Origin: Mesorhizobium sp. INR15
Lineage (GTDB): Bacteria; Pseudomonadota; Alphaproteobacteria; Rhizobiales; Rhizobiaceae
DNA: 64,000 bases
Reading direction: 5' to 3'
Assembly (NCBI RefSeq): GCF_015500075.1
Contig: NZ_CP045496.1
Coordinates: 2,800,001 to 2,864,000 of the forward strand
Translations under genes and position numbers: made by a program
Shown here: one piece after another, positions 46,510 through 55,281 of the stretch
Numbering within the stretch: position 1 is the stretch's first letter
Layout: each line of letters begins with the position of its first letter
The notes under the pieces: model-generated
What the model was told of the DNA's origin: nothing
The model's input: the letters and a program-made list of their open reading frames with translations, nothing else
Database searches by the model: none

Positions 46510-46698
46510 ATGAACGAAATGCACCCAATGCCAAAACAGCCGAGAGCCCAGACAATGGTTTGGTCGCGTCACGACTTTACGACAAACGTTGATGCAGCAG
46601 ACGGACGGCCATGGCCGCATCCATCGGCGTTGCTCGTTCGCGATCAGATCGAGGCTTGGATCAACGAGGGCGGCGCGGGCGGAGAGCCACCAGAATGA
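46510..46698 (+). CDS. Small acidic protein coupled to a receiver gene
   Basis: The 62-residue frame ends in an ATGA overlap with the receiver gene at 46695, which supports translation. Sequence: MVWSRHDFTTNVDAADGRPW, then HPSALLVRDQIEAWINEGG. No family recognised; it could be a small adaptor for the response regulator. Upstream extension to 46393 is possible but looks less coding. Confidence 0.45.
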   Translation: MNEMHPMPKQPRAQTMVWSRHDFTTNVDAADGRPWPHPSALLVRDQIEAWINEGGAGGEPPE

Positions 46699-47096
46699 AA
46701 GGGCTTCGGATACTTGTCGCGGAAGACGAGCCGTTCATAAACATCATGCTCATCGAAATGCTTGAGGAGATGGGTCACACGGTGTGCGCGTCCGCGGAGA
46801 CTGAAGAGGAGACGGTAACGGCCGCTCTGGCGACGAAGCCCGATGTCATGATCGTGGACGCACGCCTGGGCACCGGAAGCGGCATCGCGGCGGTGGAGGA
46901 AATTCTCAAGTCAGCATTTATTCCGCACATCTTCGCGAGTGGCGATATCCTCACCGGCTGTCCGCGCGATCCGCGCGCCGTCGTCATTCAGAAGCCGTAT
47001 CGCGAATCCGACCTGGCGCGCGCCATTGCGAGCGCGCTGCTTGGCGCATCCAACGAAAAGCCAGCGTTGTCGGCCATGCCGCAAGCAACTGATTAG
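46695..47096 (+). CDS. Single-domain response regulator (receiver only)
   Basis: The 133-residue protein is one CheY-like receiver: LRILVAEDEPFINIMLIEML with the acidic pocket, MIVDARLGTGSGI with the phospho-acceptor Asp, HIFASGD (Thr/Ser site) and VIQKPYRESDL with the conserved Lys-Pro. No output domain follows. It may be phosphorylated by the neighbouring hybrid kinase, which faces the other way across 45938-46509. Confidence 0.85.
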   Translation: MKGLRILVAEDEPFINIMLIEMLEEMGHTVCASAETEEETVTAALATKPDVMIVDARLGTGSGIAAVEEILKSAFIPHIFASGDILTGCPRDPRAVVIQKPYRESDLARAIASALLGASNEKPALSAMPQATD

Positions 47097-47106
47097 GAGG
47101 CAAGAG

Positions 47107-47550
47107 GTGCGGATCGAAACTTTGTCACGCAATGTATGCTCCGACGTGCTGTCCAGAAACCACACCGCGCGTCTGGCCTGCGCGAAGGACGGCCAGCCTT
47201 ATGTCGTGCCCATTTCATATGGATTCTCCGGCAACCAGATTTATGCGTTTTCAACGGTCGGCAAAAAGATCGAATGGATGCGAGCCAATCCACTGGTGGC
47301 GGTGGAGGTCTTCGAGGCGGATGGCGAGAGGGGATGGCGAACGGTTGTGGTAGACGGGAGGTTCGAAGAACTGACCCCCGGCCCCTACTATGACAAGGAC
47401 AGCGATTTTGCCTGGAAACTCTTGAAGAAGCACGCAAACTGGTGGGAGCCGGGCAGTATCGACGCCGAGGGCGAGGCGCCATCCAAATCATATGTCTACT
47501 ACCGGATCCAGATCGTCACGATGACTGGCCGCCATGGAATAGTTCAGTGA
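47107..47550 (+). CDS. Pyridoxamine 5'-phosphate oxidase-family flavoprotein
   Basis: Starts at GTG 47107 with GGAGG upstream, 10 bases after the receiver gene. The 147-residue protein has a split-barrel flavin fold: CSDVLSRNHTARLACAKDGQPYVVPISYGF, IYAFSTVGKKIEWMRANP and VAVEVFEADGERGWRTVVVDGRFEEL. This subgroup binds FMN, F420 or haem; the cofactor here is unknown. Cytoplasmic; middle gene of the operon. Confidence 0.8.
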   Translation: MRIETLSRNVCSDVLSRNHTARLACAKDGQPYVVPISYGFSGNQIYAFSTVGKKIEWMRANPLVAVEVFEADGERGWRTVVVDGRFEELTPGPYYDKDSDFAWKLLKKHANWWEPGSIDAEGEAPSKSYVYYRIQIVTMTGRHGIVQ

Positions 47551-47999
47551 AAGCCACATCTGGCGGCATGGCGGTTCCTTCGGTCACCGCTGCGGTGATA
47601 GCCGGCATGGTCTACTTCGCCAGCGTCTTCGTCGTAGGCTTTGTATTAGGAACGGCCCGTACCCTTTGGATCGCGCCAGCTATTGGCAACCTTTGGGGAG
47701 TGTTGATCGAGCTTCCCTTCATTCTCGGCGCCTCCTGGCTGGCATGCGGGCGGTCTCTGCAGCGGTTCTCCATCTCCAGCCTGCCAGAGAGGCTCATCAT
47801 GGGATTGCTTGCGTTCATGCTGCTCATGGTTGTCGAGGCGATGCTTGCTGTGCTGGTCTTCGGCACCAGCCTTAGCGGCTACGCTGCGGGCTGGGGCTCG
47901 GCTGCCGGGGCACTAGGACTTCTAGGCCAGATCTGCTTTGCGGGAATGCCGCTTGTTTATCCCCAACACCAGGCAAGCGCTTCCAGCAAGTTCCGGTGA
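47547..47999 (+). CDS. Four-helix membrane protein of unknown function
   Basis: The GTG at 47547 overlaps the previous stop (GTGA); ATG at 47568 is an alternative. About 150 residues with four hydrophobic helices (VIAGMVYFASVFVVGFVLG, LIELPFILGASWLACG, MGLLAFMLLMVVEAMLAVLVFG, AAGALGLLGQICFAGMPLV). No family recognised beyond a general likeness to small alphaproteobacterial inner-membrane proteins. Last gene of the receiver operon. Confidence 0.7.
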   Translation: MKATSGGMAVPSVTAAVIAGMVYFASVFVVGFVLGTARTLWIAPAIGNLWGVLIELPFILGASWLACGRSLQRFSISSLPERLIMGLLAFMLLMVVEAMLAVLVFGTSLSGYAAGWGSAAGALGLLGQICFAGMPLVYPQHQASASSKFR

Positions 48000-48130
48000 T
48001 GGGACACCCATTTCACCTGATCGCTATGACTTCGGCGTGCATCTCGGCTAACCCGACACGAGGGTCTTCGAGCGGATTTTGACACGCGACGGATCCTCGA
48101 ATTCGCCAAGCGCTCAGCTGGCGGACGGGC

Positions 48131-48178
48131 ATGAGTAGTTTCCGACGCTCCCAAAACCGGTCGCGCCAAGCCTATGTT
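48131..48178 (+). promoter_or_regulatory. Island promoter element for the nitroreductase gene (copy 6)
   Basis: ATGAGTAGTTTCCGACGCT followed, 27 bases after CCGA, by TATGTT as a -10-like hexamer. The core ends 119 bases before the ATG at 48265. Confidence 0.68.
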
Positions 48179-48264
48179 CATCGAGAGGGCGGCCCGCCGT
48201 CGAGCATTCGACGGTCGATGGCGGCCCACAGCCAGCAGAATTAGAGCAAGCATCAGAGGAAGCC

Positions 48265-49359
48265 ATGAACAGGCGAGCAATGTTGGTCGGCGGAACCGCC
48301 GTCGTTCTCGCCGGCGCCGGCGCGGCGTCATACAGCTATCTCCAGATGGGGTCGGTGACAGGCTATGACACCGCCATAGCCGCCGGTCGCGGGGCGCTTC
48401 CTGGCAATCCCGACTTCAGGGATTTGATCAGATTTGCAACGCTTGCCGCAAACAGCCACAACACCCAGGCTTGGCGATTTCGGTCATCGGACGGTCGTAT
48501 CGAGGTATTGCCGGACTTCTCCCGACATACGCCAGCCGTTGATCCGGACCAACATCATCTTTTCGTCAGCCTTGGCTGTGCGGCCGAGAACCTGGCATTG
48601 GCGTCGAGCGCCCGAGGACGGCCCGGCGAACTGCGTTTCGACGGAGCAAAGGACGGGGCCGCCGTATTCGAGTTCGTTGACGGGTCAAGTCGCCCCTCCG
48701 ACCTGTTCGATGCGATCCCCCATCGACAGTCCACTCGCGCCGAATATGACGGCAGGACGGTCAGCACGGCTGATCTTGAAATCCTCGCGTCCGCCGCTGC
48801 GTTACCCGGGGTTGATGTAAAGCTGATCACGGATCGTCCCACAATCGATCGCGTTCGCGACTTGGTCATGGCCGGCAACAACGCGCAGATGATGGATTCG
48901 GCTTTCGTCAAGGAACTCAAGAGCTGGCTCCGGTTCAATCCTCGCCAAGCGCTTCGTTCTGGGGATGGCCTCTACAGTGGCGCGAGCGGAAGTCCGATTC
49001 TTCCGACATGGCTCGGGCCTCATATGTTCGACCTCTTCTTTCAAGCGAAATCTGAGAACGAAAAGTATGCGCGTCAGTTGAAGACGTCGCCGGGCGTTGC
49101 CGTTTTCGTCGCGGCCAAGGCCGATCGTGAGCATTGGATCCTGGCCGGACAAGCCTGCCAGCGCTTCGCCCTGCAAGCGACCGCACTGGGATTGAAGCAT
49201 GCCTTCATCAATCAGCCCGTTGAGGTGGCGGATTTGCGTCCCGAACTGGCCGCGCTGATAGGCGTCCCTGGAAGGCGCCCCGACTTAGTGATGCGGTATG
49301 GATATGGTCCGACCCTTCCTGGGTCGCCACGCCGCCCGGTCGAGGATGTGATCGTATGA
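48265..49359 (+). CDS. Acg-type nitroreductase-family protein, probably exported
   Basis: The 364-residue protein starts with a possible twin-arginine signal (MNRRAMLVGGTAVVLAGAGA). The body is nitroreductase-like with a duplicated, diverged fold: FATLAANSHNTQAWRFR, HLFVSLGCAAENLALAS, AIPHRQSTRAEYDGR and AGQACQRFALQATALGL. It resembles Acg (Rv2032-type) proteins, which in mycobacteria belong to the DosR hypoxia regulon and have no proven enzyme activity. It has its own motif-bearing promoter. Confidence 0.75.
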   Translation: MNRRAMLVGGTAVVLAGAGAASYSYLQMGSVTGYDTAIAAGRGALPGNPDFRDLIRFATLAANSHNTQAWRFRSSDGRIEVLPDFSRHTPAVDPDQHHLFVSLGCAAENLALASSARGRPGELRFDGAKDGAAVFEFVDGSSRPSDLFDAIPHRQSTRAEYDGRTVSTADLEILASAAALPGVDVKLITDRPTIDRVRDLVMAGNNAQMMDSAFVKELKSWLRFNPRQALRSGDGLYSGASGSPILPTWLGPHMFDLFFQAKSENEKYARQLKTSPGVAVFVAAKADREHWILAGQACQRFALQATALGLKHAFINQPVEVADLRPELAALIGVPGRRPDLVMRYGYGPTLPGSPRRPVEDVIV

Positions 49360-49658
49360 AGCCGCTATGCGAACATCGAGGCGGGCAAATACGTCCTCCC
49401 GGCAACCATATCGCTTCCAACCATGCGTCACGGGCAGCCACAAAGGCGGGGACAGGTCATGAAATCGAACTCAAGATGTTGGTCGCACAACCGGACCAGC
49501 TCGACGCGATCGCCGCCGCGCCGACCCTGCATAGAAATGTTGTGGATCACAAGAAACGCCGATTGAAGTCTGTCTACTACGACACGCCGGATCATGCGCT
49601 GCGAACGGATGCCTATGGCGCCATCGCTTGCCGCGATGGCGTAGCCGATGATTTCTGA
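49356..49658 (+). pseudogene. CYTH-domain fragment
   Basis: A short frame overlapping the nitroreductase stop by 4 bases contains the first third of a CYTH domain: HEIELKMLVAQPDQLDAI, then RLKSVYYDTPDHALRTD. CYTH phosphohydrolases/polyphosphatases begin with ExExK and continue for 150-200 residues; here the frame stops after ACRDGVADDF. The remainder is missing, so this is a remnant. Confidence 0.6.
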
Positions 49659-49840
49659 TTTGTGCCTCAACATTGTGAGCTTCCTTGTATCTGTGGTCTG
49701 TTTCGCAGGTTCACTGATGCAGCAGCGGGACCAGCCATCGATGCCAGAGGCATCACCAGGCCAAGGGAAATGGTCAGGGAAACTGGCCAGAGGCGCAGGA
49801 TTCATCGTCTTGTCTGCGGCCAGCATGCTGCCTGGAACCG

Positions 49841-49887
49841 ACGTTAGTCCTCTTGAGATCGCGGCCACAGGATCGGAAACTACGCAG
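49841..49887 (-). promoter_or_regulatory. Island promoter element without a gene (copy 7, minus strand)
   Basis: Minus-strand CTGCGTAGTTTCCGATCCT with TAACGT 26 bases after CCGA, the same geometry as the other copies. It points toward the CYTH fragment in antisense, and no gene lies downstream on that strand before the nitroreductase. Confidence 0.55.
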
Positions 49888-50036
49888 GCGGCATAACGGC
49901 TCGGATCGGGCGGCAATCGAGATCGAGCACCTCACGGATGATCAGATTTCAGCGGGCACGCGATGGCTCGGCCTTGCCTGTGTCGCGCAGCCGCTCGAAA
50001 CAGTAGCGGTAATTTTGCTTCGGTCCCTGTCGGACC

Positions 50037-50051
50037 ATAGGTAGATTCCGA
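50037..50051 (+). promoter_or_regulatory. Island element before the GadC-decarboxylase operon (copy 8)
   Basis: ATAGGTAGATTCCGATCCT, one core mismatch (AGATTCC for AGTTTCC). The core ends 158 bases before the permease ATG. A -10-like hexamer is less clear here (CATCAA about 24 bases after CCGA). Confidence 0.5.
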
Positions 50052-50209
50052 TCCTTCCAATAAATCCGCTTTGCCATCAAATCCATCCAACAGCTGCCTC
50101 ACGCGCTCATGATCGAGCTGATGAGAGCCATCGCTCCAGCCGAACGTATCGCGCTGGTCACATGGGTAATTGGTAGCATCACGTACAGATAATTGGATCG
50201 GAAGACCTC

Positions 50210-51643
50210 ATGGCGACCGCCGCAAAACCAGCCACTTATTCCCTATCGCTCCCAACGTTCATCATGATCACATCGGCGGTCCTAATCAGCATCCGCACCT
50301 TCCCGCTGCAAGCCCTTGTCGGCTGGCAAACCATCGCCTTCAACGCCCTGGCGATCATCCTCTACCTGATCCCGGCCTCGCTCGTGTCGGCTGAACTTGC
50401 GACTGGCTGGCCCAAGGAGGGCGGTGTCTATGTCTGGGTCAAGGAGGCCTTCGGCGAACAATGCGGCTTCGTCGCGATCTGGCTGCAGTGGTTTCAGATG
50501 ACCATAGGCTTCATCGGCATCCTGACCTTTATCGCGGGCACAGCCGCCTATCTGTTCAACCCGGCATTGGCCGACAGCAAGATCTTTATCTTCGCGGTGG
50601 TTGTCGGCGTTTGGTGGGGAGCCACACTGCTCAACCTCCAAGGCTTGAAGACCTACGCCCGCTGGACGACGCTCTTCGTAATCCTGGGCGCCTTCATTCC
50701 CATGATCGTCCTGATAGGCGGCGGTATTCTCTATATCTGGTCAGGCCACCCCGTCCTCATTCCCCTGATCCCGTCCGCAAAGGACCTCGTTCCGCGGTTC
50801 TCCGATGCCGGCGATCTCGTCCTCCTGATCACATTCGTCTTCTTTTTCATTGGCATCGAGGTCTCTGCCGCACACGCCAATGAAATGAAGAATCCCAACC
50901 GCGACTACCCGATCGCGATCCTTGTCGTCGGCGTGATCATGGCGGTCACAAGCGTCATCGGCGGACTGGTCGTTGCCTGGATCGTCCCGGTGAAGGACCT
51001 CAGCCTGATCGCCGGAATCATGCAAAGTTTTCAAGTCGTGTTTGGTCCAGGGCTTAGCTGGATCACCCCCGTTGTCGGTGTTCTCATCATCGTCGGAGCG
51101 GTGGGCGAGGTCATCGCCTGGGTGCTAGGCCCGGTGCGCGGACTTAGTGTGGCGGCACGCGACGGGCTTTTGCCTGCCGTGTTCCAAAAGGAAAACAAGC
51201 AGGGTGTGCCGACTGCGCTTATGTTCCTGCAGGCGGTTCTGGTGACATTCTGGGGAGCGGTCTTCGTCGTACTGCCAGGCGGCGTCAGCGCCGGCTTCTG
51301 GGCGCTCTTCGCCCTGACGACCTCGGTCTATATCGTCATGTATTTCTTCATGTACGCGGCCGCCATCCGGTTGCGATACACCCAGCCGGACACACCGCGA
51401 AAGTTCCGGATTCCGGGCGGCAAGCTGGGCATGTGGCTCATGGCGGGCTGGGGAATTGTCGCGGCTGCCTTCATTTTCGTGATCTCGCTGCTGCCGCCGA
51501 CGCAGGTCAAGGAAGACCCGCTGCCGTTCGAACTCTTCATGATCATCGGTACGATCGTCGTGTGCCTCATCCCGATCGCGATCTATCGCTTCCGCAAAAC
51601 CAACTGGAAACAGATCGCGGTCATTCCGTTGCCCGTAGCGTAG
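50210..51643 (+). CDS. APC-superfamily amino-acid antiporter, GadC-like
   Basis: The 477-residue protein has about 12 membrane helices and APC features: the first helix region SLSLPTFIMITSAVLISIRTFP, WPKEGGVYVWVKEAFG, FFFIGIEVSAAHANEMKNP and EVIAWVLGPVRGLSVAARDG. The closest style is glutamate/GABA or related amino-acid/amine antiporters. The decarboxylase 69 bases downstream supports a substrate/product exchange function that would consume protons. Confidence 0.82.
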   Translation: MATAAKPATYSLSLPTFIMITSAVLISIRTFPLQALVGWQTIAFNALAIILYLIPASLVSAELATGWPKEGGVYVWVKEAFGEQCGFVAIWLQWFQMTIGFIGILTFIAGTAAYLFNPALADSKIFIFAVVVGVWWGATLLNLQGLKTYARWTTLFVILGAFIPMIVLIGGGILYIWSGHPVLIPLIPSAKDLVPRFSDAGDLVLLITFVFFFIGIEVSAAHANEMKNPNRDYPIAILVVGVIMAVTSVIGGLVVAWIVPVKDLSLIAGIMQSFQVVFGPGLSWITPVVGVLIIVGAVGEVIAWVLGPVRGLSVAARDGLLPAVFQKENKQGVPTALMFLQAVLVTFWGAVFVVLPGGVSAGFWALFALTTSVYIVMYFFMYAAAIRLRYTQPDTPRKFRIPGGKLGMWLMAGWGIVAAAFIFVISLLPPTQVKEDPLPFELFMIIGTIVVCLIPIAIYRFRKTNWKQIAVIPLPVA

Positions 51644-51712
51644 CGCCGGAAGCGAAGACGGATCAGCAGTCGAACCATCCCCGCACTAACTGTGCAAAAT
51701 CCTGAAAGCTGA

Positions 51713-53692
51713 GTGCAAAACGTGAAAACTGTAAGCCAAGAACCAATTGCCGTCGAAGCCCTCTTCCTCGGGCCGAAATCGGAAAACCAGGCCTTCTTCA
51801 AGACGACGCTCGACTTTTTGATGGATGAGCACGTCCACTGGCGGCGTGACTTCCATCCGGCGGATGACGAAATGGTCACCCCGAGCGAAATGCGGCAGCA
51901 GCCGTTTACCTCCACTCTCGACCGCACGACGGCGGTCTTGAACATGGTGTCGGCGAAACTGAAGGACAGTTCCACGCCTTGGTTCTCGACACGCTACCTA
52001 GGCCACATGAATTCGGACACGCTGATGGTGGCGAACCTCGCCCAGATGGCGGCCACATTATACAACCCGAACAATGTCGCCTACGAATCCTCGGTCGCAA
52101 CCGCGCATATGGAACTTGAGTGCGGTGGCGATTTCGCGAAATTGCTTGGCTACGATCCGGATCGTTCCTGGGGCCACATCACGTCGGACGGCACAATCGC
52201 GAACTATGAATCGCTGTGGCTTGCCCGCAACCTCAAGTCGTTCCCTTTAGCCGTCAAGGAGGTCAGTCCCGAGCTTGTCAAAGGTCTCGACGACTGGCAG
52301 TTGCTCAACCTGTCCGTGACCCAGATCCTTGACCTGGTCGATCGCACCAAGGAGCAGAAGACCTTTGGTCTTGTACTGAAGGCATCGGCGCGTGCGCGCG
52401 GCGCCGGCGGCGGCAAGCTCGGAAAGATCATTGTGCCGCAGACCCGGCACTACTCCTGGGACAAGGCGGCCGATGTCCTCGGCATCGGCGTCGACAATCT
52501 CATCCGGATTCCCGTCACGGATCGCTATCGCATGGATATCGGTGCGCTCCGATCGGCGATCGACGCTTGTATCAAGTCCAAGACGCCAATCATATCGGTC
52601 GTCGCCGTGGTTGCGACGACGGAGGAGGGGGCCGTCGATGACATCGCCGCCGTGGCGGCGCTGCGCGACGAATATGCCAAGCAGGGTCTTTCGTTCTATT
52701 TCCATGTCGATGCGGCTTACGGCGGCTACGGGCGCGCGGTCTTCCTTGACGAGGCAAGCCATTTCATGAGCTTCGCCGAGGTTCGCGCCAAGATCGCCGA
52801 GATGGGCGTTCCGGCTTCGGAGGCCATGTTCCCGTCCGAGGACGTCTGGAACGCCTATCGCGCGATGCCTGCGGCGGATTCGATCACCATCGACCCGCAC
52901 AAGATGGGCTACATTCCTTATGCTGCGGGCGGTATTGCATTGCAGGACAAGCGCATTTTGGGTCTCGTCTCCTACGATGCGGCCTACGTCTTCGACAACA
53001 AGCAAAATCTGGAAATGAACCTTGGCAGCGTCATACTCGAAGGCTCCAAGTCCGGTGCCGCCGCGGCCGGCGTATGGGCGGCGCACAGGCTGCTGCCGCT
53101 CAACATCGCCGGGTATGGCCAGTTGATCGGTCGCAGCGTTGCCGGTGCCGCGCACTTTGCCAAGGCGCTGGAAAGCGTTCGGGAATTCATGGTCGGTGAC
53201 AAGATTATCGTCTGCGAGCAGCTCCTCGATGGACCGGATTTCAATGTCGTTTGCATGGCCTTCAACTACAAGGGCAATACCGATCTGACCAAAATGAACA
53301 ATCTGAATGCCCAGATTTACAAGGCGTCCTCCTATGAAGGCGGCCCGCTCTACGCGGACGATTGGATTACGTCGCACACCGTTCTTGAATTCGATTCCTA
53401 TGGCAATGCACCGATGGGACTGGTTGGCCGACTGGGAATCCCGGAGGCGGAATGGAACCGAATCCACAACGTCTATGTGCTCAGGTGCTGCGTGCTCCAT
53501 CCCTGGATCGTCAAGGTCGCGAGCTATCCGGAGAGCTGGCAGTCCTATCTCGAGATAATGAAAAAGGAAATTGGCCGGATCATCGCGCGTGACCGGTCTC
53601 AACCCACGGCACCAAGCAGTGATTCGCCCAAGGCGAGTGAAATGACCTCTGCGCGCTCTAATCAACGCCTGAAGGTTGGCAACCTTGGGTGA
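51713..53692 (+). CDS. PLP-dependent group II amino-acid decarboxylase (glutamate or tyrosine type)
   Basis: The 659-residue enzyme starts at GTG 51713 or 51722 (no strong ribosome site). Motifs: FSTRYLGHMNSDTLM, GHITSDGTIANYESLW, FYFHVDAAYGGYGRAV with the cofactor Asp, and SITIDPHKMGYIPYAAGG with the PLP Lys397. Length and sequence are closer to bacterial tyrosine decarboxylases (about 620 residues) than to E. coli GadB (466). Substrate is therefore open. Decarboxylation with a paired antiporter raises cytoplasmic pH. Confidence 0.85.
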   Translation: MQNVKTVSQEPIAVEALFLGPKSENQAFFKTTLDFLMDEHVHWRRDFHPADDEMVTPSEMRQQPFTSTLDRTTAVLNMVSAKLKDSSTPWFSTRYLGHMNSDTLMVANLAQMAATLYNPNNVAYESSVATAHMELECGGDFAKLLGYDPDRSWGHITSDGTIANYESLWLARNLKSFPLAVKEVSPELVKGLDDWQLLNLSVTQILDLVDRTKEQKTFGLVLKASARARGAGGGKLGKIIVPQTRHYSWDKAADVLGIGVDNLIRIPVTDRYRMDIGALRSAIDACIKSKTPIISVVAVVATTEEGAVDDIAAVAALRDEYAKQGLSFYFHVDAAYGGYGRAVFLDEASHFMSFAEVRAKIAEMGVPASEAMFPSEDVWNAYRAMPAADSITIDPHKMGYIPYAAGGIALQDKRILGLVSYDAAYVFDNKQNLEMNLGSVILEGSKSGAAAAGVWAAHRLLPLNIAGYGQLIGRSVAGAAHFAKALESVREFMVGDKIIVCEQLLDGPDFNVVCMAFNYKGNTDLTKMNNLNAQIYKASSYEGGPLYADDWITSHTVLEFDSYGNAPMGLVGRLGIPEAEWNRIHNVYVLRCCVLHPWIVKVASYPESWQSYLEIMKKEIGRIIARDRSQPTAPSSDSPKASEMTSARSNQRLKVGNLG

Positions 53693-55145
53693 ACTTGGCA
53701 GCCAGGTTGTGGCACCGCCCGCAGCGGTAACCAGTCCAGGCGCCGCAGCGGTGGTCCAGACCGAACCTGGTCAATTGTCGCGCGCTTTGGGCGATCGCCA
53801 GGTCCAGTTCATTGCCATCGGCGGGGCTATTGGCGCCGGCCTGTTCCTCGCCTCTGGCGAGGCCATCCACAAAGCCGGCCCGGGCCTGCTCCTGGACTAC
53901 ATGATTACAGGGATCATCGTCTTTCTGATTGCGCGGGCGCTTGGCGAACTCGCGATCTATCGACCCGTCGCCGGATCCTTCGCGTCCTATGCCGAGGAGT
54001 TCATCGGCCCCTGGGCAGGATTTCTGACGGGATGGTCATACTGGTTGAACTGGATCCTGGCGGGGATAGCGGAAGTCAGCGCGATCGGGATCTATTTCCA
54101 CTACTGGTACCCGGATCTGCCACAATGGATTCCAGCACTTTGCGCGGTCATCGTTCTCTATGGCGCGAACGTTATTTCCGTGAAGCTGTATGGCGAGATC
54201 GAATTCTGGCTGTCGCTGGTGAAGGTCGTCACGATCCTGGCGATGATCGCATTGGGCTCGGTGATCATTTTCTTTGGCTTGAAGGGCACATCCGGTCCTG
54301 CAGATTTCTCCAATCTCTGGTCGCACGGGGGCGTCTTTCCGCACGGCGCCACGGGCGTGCTGCTCGCGCTCCCCATCGCCGCCTTTTCCTTCGGCGGCAC
54401 CGAGGTCCTAGGGCTGACCGCCGGAGAGGTGAAGGACCCCAGCAAATCGCTTCCAAAAGCATTCAACGGGATTATCTACCGGATTCTGATCTTCTATATC
54501 GGCGCGTTGACGGTGATCATGACGCTCTATCCGTGGGACCAACTCGATCCGAAGGCGAGCCCCTTCGTGTTGGTTTTCGCGCGTATAGGCCTTCCCGCCG
54601 CCGCCGCGATCGTCAACATTGTCGTGATTTCTGCAGCAGCGTCAGCATGCAACAGCGGGCTCTTCGCAACCAGCCGGATGCTGTACTCCATGTCCGGCTC
54701 CGGCCAAGCTCCGCGCTTTCTCTCACATCTCAACAAACACCAGGTTCCCAGCCGGTGCCTGGCCGTCTCGGTTGCGATGATGCTCTTGGGAGTCCTGCTC
54801 AACTATCTGGTGCCTGCCAGCGTTTTCAACTATGCGATCACCGGTGTCCTGGTGTTTCTGTTATGGACATGGATAGTGATCATGGTGTCGCATATGCGCT
54901 ATCGCCGGGCCGTTCAAAACGGCAGCAAACCAGGTGTCGCGTTCCGCCTTCCGGGTTCTCCTGTCACCAATTGGCTTGTTCTCGTGTTCGTTGGTGTCAT
55001 CGTCATATTGATGGCCTTTGATCCCGAGACGCGAATTGCATTCTACTTCGCTGCTGCCTGGTTTGGCGTTCTGGGCGCAATCTATTTCGCGCTGGGTCTG
55101 GCCGGCGCTGGCCGCAGTAACGGGAACAAGACCGTCGTGACGTGA
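53676..55145 (+). CDS. APC-superfamily amino-acid permease
   Basis: The 489-residue protein overlaps the decarboxylase by 17 bases from a TTG at 53676 (alternative TTG at 53685). It has 12 helices and the AnsP/GabP-type features LSRALGDRQVQFIAIGGAIG, ARALGELAIYRPVAGSF, ALPIAAFSFGGTEVLGLTAG and SACNSGLFATSRML. It would import an amino acid or GABA. Third gene of the permease-decarboxylase-permease operon. Confidence 0.82.
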   Translation: MATLGELGSQVVAPPAAVTSPGAAAVVQTEPGQLSRALGDRQVQFIAIGGAIGAGLFLASGEAIHKAGPGLLLDYMITGIIVFLIARALGELAIYRPVAGSFASYAEEFIGPWAGFLTGWSYWLNWILAGIAEVSAIGIYFHYWYPDLPQWIPALCAVIVLYGANVISVKLYGEIEFWLSLVKVVTILAMIALGSVIIFFGLKGTSGPADFSNLWSHGGVFPHGATGVLLALPIAAFSFGGTEVLGLTAGEVKDPSKSLPKAFNGIIYRILIFYIGALTVIMTLYPWDQLDPKASPFVLVFARIGLPAAAAIVNIVVISAAASACNSGLFATSRMLYSMSGSGQAPRFLSHLNKHQVPSRCLAVSVAMMLLGVLLNYLVPASVFNYAITGVLVFLLWTWIVIMVSHMRYRRAVQNGSKPGVAFRLPGSPVTNWLVLVFVGVIVILMAFDPETRIAFYFAAAWFGVLGAIYFALGLAGAGRSNGNKTVVT

Positions 55146-55281
55146 CCGGGTATCCGGATCAGATTGCGTGAGATGTCGTGACGCCTCGGGAGGGAAGCCG
55201 TTTGACAATCAGATGCACCAGTCGCTGCACCTTCTCCGTCAGCACCCAGCCTGTAGGCGGTTTGTAAAATCATTTTACCGA

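Larger units (their letters stand above)
49659..50209. other. Intergenic stretch with decayed DNA and two promoter elements
   Basis: No supported gene. It holds the inverted copy 7 (49841-49887) and copy 8 (50037-50051) of the island element. It is probably a deletion scar after loss of the CYTH gene and a neighbour. Confidence 0.45.

Noticed and set aside
26594..50051. EcfG (general stress sigma factor) promoters as explanation of the GGAAACTAC motif
   Set aside because: GGAAAC appears only on the strand opposite to transcription, and no CGTT -10 element follows at the right distance; the opposite orientation has a regular TAnnnT spacing instead.
52247..53665. 472-codon minus-strand frame
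   Set aside because: Antisense of the PLP decarboxylase; no recognisable domains.
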